A stretch of 15,224 nucleotides of DNA from Shewanellaceae bacterium (GTDB lineage: Bacteria > Pseudomonadota > Gammaproteobacteria > Enterobacterales > Shewanellaceae), in the NCBI GenBank assembly GCA_016779685.1, contig JADHND010000014.1:1-15224 (forward strand), written 5' to 3'. The notes beneath the pieces are model-generated. The model did no database searches and was not told the origin of the DNA. It saw nothing but the letters and a program-made list of their open reading frames with translations. Below are positions 14,070 to 15,224 of the stretch, piece by piece. How positions within the stretch are numbered: position 1 is the stretch's first letter; each line of letters starts with the position of its first letter. The position numbers were made by a program, and so were the translations under genes.

Positions 14070-14419
14070 GCTTGCGTCCTGTGGATGCTAACACTGACGT
14101 TGCTAGCGATGTCCAATGCGGTTGGTTTGTAAACTTGAACCTTGACCTCGGGCACCTTGAATGTGTTGATAATCAAGTCTGCGGTGCGTTCTGCGACCGT
14201 TTCAATTAAATTAATAGGGGCTTGTTCTAGCATGGCAACCACTTTGCGGGCGACGGTATCATAGCATAAGGCGTATCGATAATCGTCATCGATTGCTGCT
14301 GCTCGGTGTTCCCAGCTCATTTCAATATCGAGTAAGAGGGTTTGTTGGTGCGCCTTCTCCCAAGGATGAATACCAATGTAGGTTGTGACTTGAAGTTGAT
14401 GCAGATTGACTTTATCCAT
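14066..14419 (-). CDS. folB: Dihydroneopterin aldolase
   Basis: This 117-residue T-fold enzyme cleaves dihydroneopterin to 6-hydroxymethyl-dihydropterin and glycolaldehyde, the reaction just before FolK. YIGIHPWEK (14-22) carries the pterin-binding Glu21. LCYDTVA (51-57) and LIETVAERTADLI (71-83, with Glu73) fit the tetramer/active-site core. VYKPTA (96-101) holds the catalytic Lys98. It is first in the folB-folK-uppP operon, transcribed from the divergent region it shares with plsY. The Shine-Dalgarno is weak (GAG about 10 nt upstream). Confidence 0.94.
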   Translation of the reverse strand: MDKVNLHQLQVTTYIGIHPWEKAHQQTLLLDIEMSWEHRAAAIDDDYRYALCYDTVARKVVAMLEQAPINLIETVAERTADLIINTFKVPEVKVQVYKPTALDIASNVSVSIHRTQA

Positions 14420-14453
14420 GCATACGTTACTCGAAATAAAAAATCATGCCTCT

Positions 14454-14482
14454 ATATTAATGGATGGCGCTTTAAATGCCAA
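14454..14482 (-). promoter_or_regulatory. Sigma70-type promoter of folB-folK-uppP
   Basis: On the minus strand TTGGCA (14482-14477) is followed after 17 nt by TAATAT (14459-14454). The -35 matches five of six consensus bases and the -10 four. Transcription would start near 14447, about 28 nt before the folB ATG. Confidence 0.5.
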
Positions 14483-14505
14483 TAATTGTTCTAAAATTAC
14501 AGGGT

Positions 14506-14533
14506 CTGACACAAAATTTGCTTTCTTTATATT
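14506..14533 (+). promoter_or_regulatory. Sigma70-type promoter of plsY
   Basis: CTGACA (14506-14511), a 16-nt spacer and TATATT (14528-14533) give five of six consensus bases at both hexamers. Transcription would begin near 14540, leaving a leader of about 50 nt. It lies back to back with the folB promoter, 24 nt away. Confidence 0.47.
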
Positions 14534-14591
14534 CAAGCTAGCGTCAGAATAAGACGATATAGAATTAAACTTTAAATAAATGTGAATCAAT

Positions 14592-15167
14592 ATGTTGACT
14601 TTCTTTTTCATGGGATGTGCTTACTTATTTGGCTCTATTTCAGGTGCTATTTTACTGTGTCAATTTTATCATTTCCCCGATCCACGCACCCAAGGCTCTA
14701 AAAACCCGGGAGCAACGAATATTTGGCGTCTGCATGGAGCTGACAAAGCATGCTTTGTCTTGCTGTTTGATGTCCTTAAAGGAACCATTCCAGTGTATTG
14801 CGCCTATCTCTTTGATACAGCTCCTTTTGGATTGGGATTGATTGCGGTTGCCGCATGTATTGGACACATGATGCCTGTATTTTTTAGTTTTAATGGAGGC
14901 AAAGGGGTGGCTACCGCCTTTGGTGCTATGGCGCCCATCGATCCATGGTTGGCTTGTTGCTTGGTTTTAATTTGGTTGTTAATTTTATATACGACCAAAT
15001 ATGTTTCTTTGGCTGCGGTCATGACCGCCCTGATTGCACCGGTTCTGACTCATTTTTTTGATGAGACCTTTGTGATGCCAGTTGCGATGCTGTCTGTTCT
15101 GATCGTGTTTCGACATCGAGCGAATTTACGTCGTTTGGTAGAAGGATTTGAGACCAAATTCGACTAA
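14592..15167 (+). CDS. plsY: Glycerol-3-phosphate acyltransferase (acyl-phosphate dependent)
   Basis: This 191-residue inner-membrane protein acylates glycerol-3-phosphate with acyl-phosphate to lysophosphatidate, the first committed step of phospholipid synthesis in the PlsX/PlsY route. All three conserved loops are present: GSKNPGATN (35-43), the glycine-rich FNGGKGVAT (100-108) and RHRANLRRL (174-182). About five hydrophobic segments fit the family. The ATG at 14592 is preceded closely by an in-frame TGA, so no longer start is possible. No good Shine-Dalgarno is seen. It is divergent from folB as in the conserved gammaproteobacterial neighbourhood. The 57 nt that follow to the window edge hold no recognised gene start or terminator. 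Confidence 0.95.
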   Translation: MLTFFFMGCAYLFGSISGAILLCQFYHFPDPRTQGSKNPGATNIWRLHGADKACFVLLFDVLKGTIPVYCAYLFDTAPFGLGLIAVAACIGHMMPVFFSFNGGKGVATAFGAMAPIDPWLACCLVLIWLLILYTTKYVSLAAVMTALIAPVLTHFFDETFVMPVAMLSVLIVFRHRANLRRLVEGFETKFD

Positions 15168-15224
15168 CCCTGGTTGGTACGTCCCTTCTAAAACAGAGGC
15201 ATCCCTTTTTTGTTTGCTTCTAGG

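Overview
The window reads as ordinary chromosomal DNA of a gammaproteobacterium with moderately low G+C. The folB-folK-uppP cluster divergent from plsY resembles the conserved plsY/folB/bacA neighbourhood of that class. The PutA-type C-terminus, the two-gene RND efflux operon and the GT25 lipopolysaccharide-type glycosyltransferase also fit. Genus cannot be fixed from the sequence alone. I see no IS element, phage gene, CRISPR array, tRNA or rRNA.

Layout, left to right. (1) The last 32 codons of a putA-like proline-catabolism gene (+), then a hairpin, then a convergent amino-acid permease of the HAAAP (SdaC/TdcC) family (-). (2) A GT25 glycosyltransferase (+) whose 3' end overlaps by 4 nt a small secreted OB-fold (BOF/YgiW-like) protein gene (-). 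(3) A 240-nt gap holding a 9-bp inverted repeat of extended -10 elements, a DnaA-box-like dyad and a probable terminator, followed by a metallo-beta-lactamase-fold lipoprotein of the NAPE-PLD-like type (-). (4) A secreted Sel1-repeat protein (+). (5) An efflux operon of periplasmic adaptor plus RND permease (+), with a good sigma70 promoter at one end and a strong bidirectional terminator at the other. (6) An unrecognised secreted four-cysteine protein (-). (7) An apparent operon dtd - isocitrate-lyase/PEP-mutase-family enzyme - ilvE (+). (8) The operon folB-folK-uppP (-), divergent from plsY (+).

Much of the window serves the cell envelope and small-molecule housekeeping: phosphatidate synthesis (PlsY), undecaprenyl phosphate recycling (UppP), surface glycosylation (GT25), efflux (adaptor/RND), folate synthesis (FolB, FolK), D-aminoacyl-tRNA proofreading (Dtd) and branched-chain amino-acid metabolism (IlvE). 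The least explained parts are the secreted protein at 9369-10298, the structured gap 2752-2991, and several perfect palindromes in promoter positions. One of these (CTAAACGTTTAG, 10395-10406) exactly fills the -35/-10 spacer of a candidate promoter for the dtd operon. No strong case for an undescribed biological system emerges; the findings are mostly regulatory leads.
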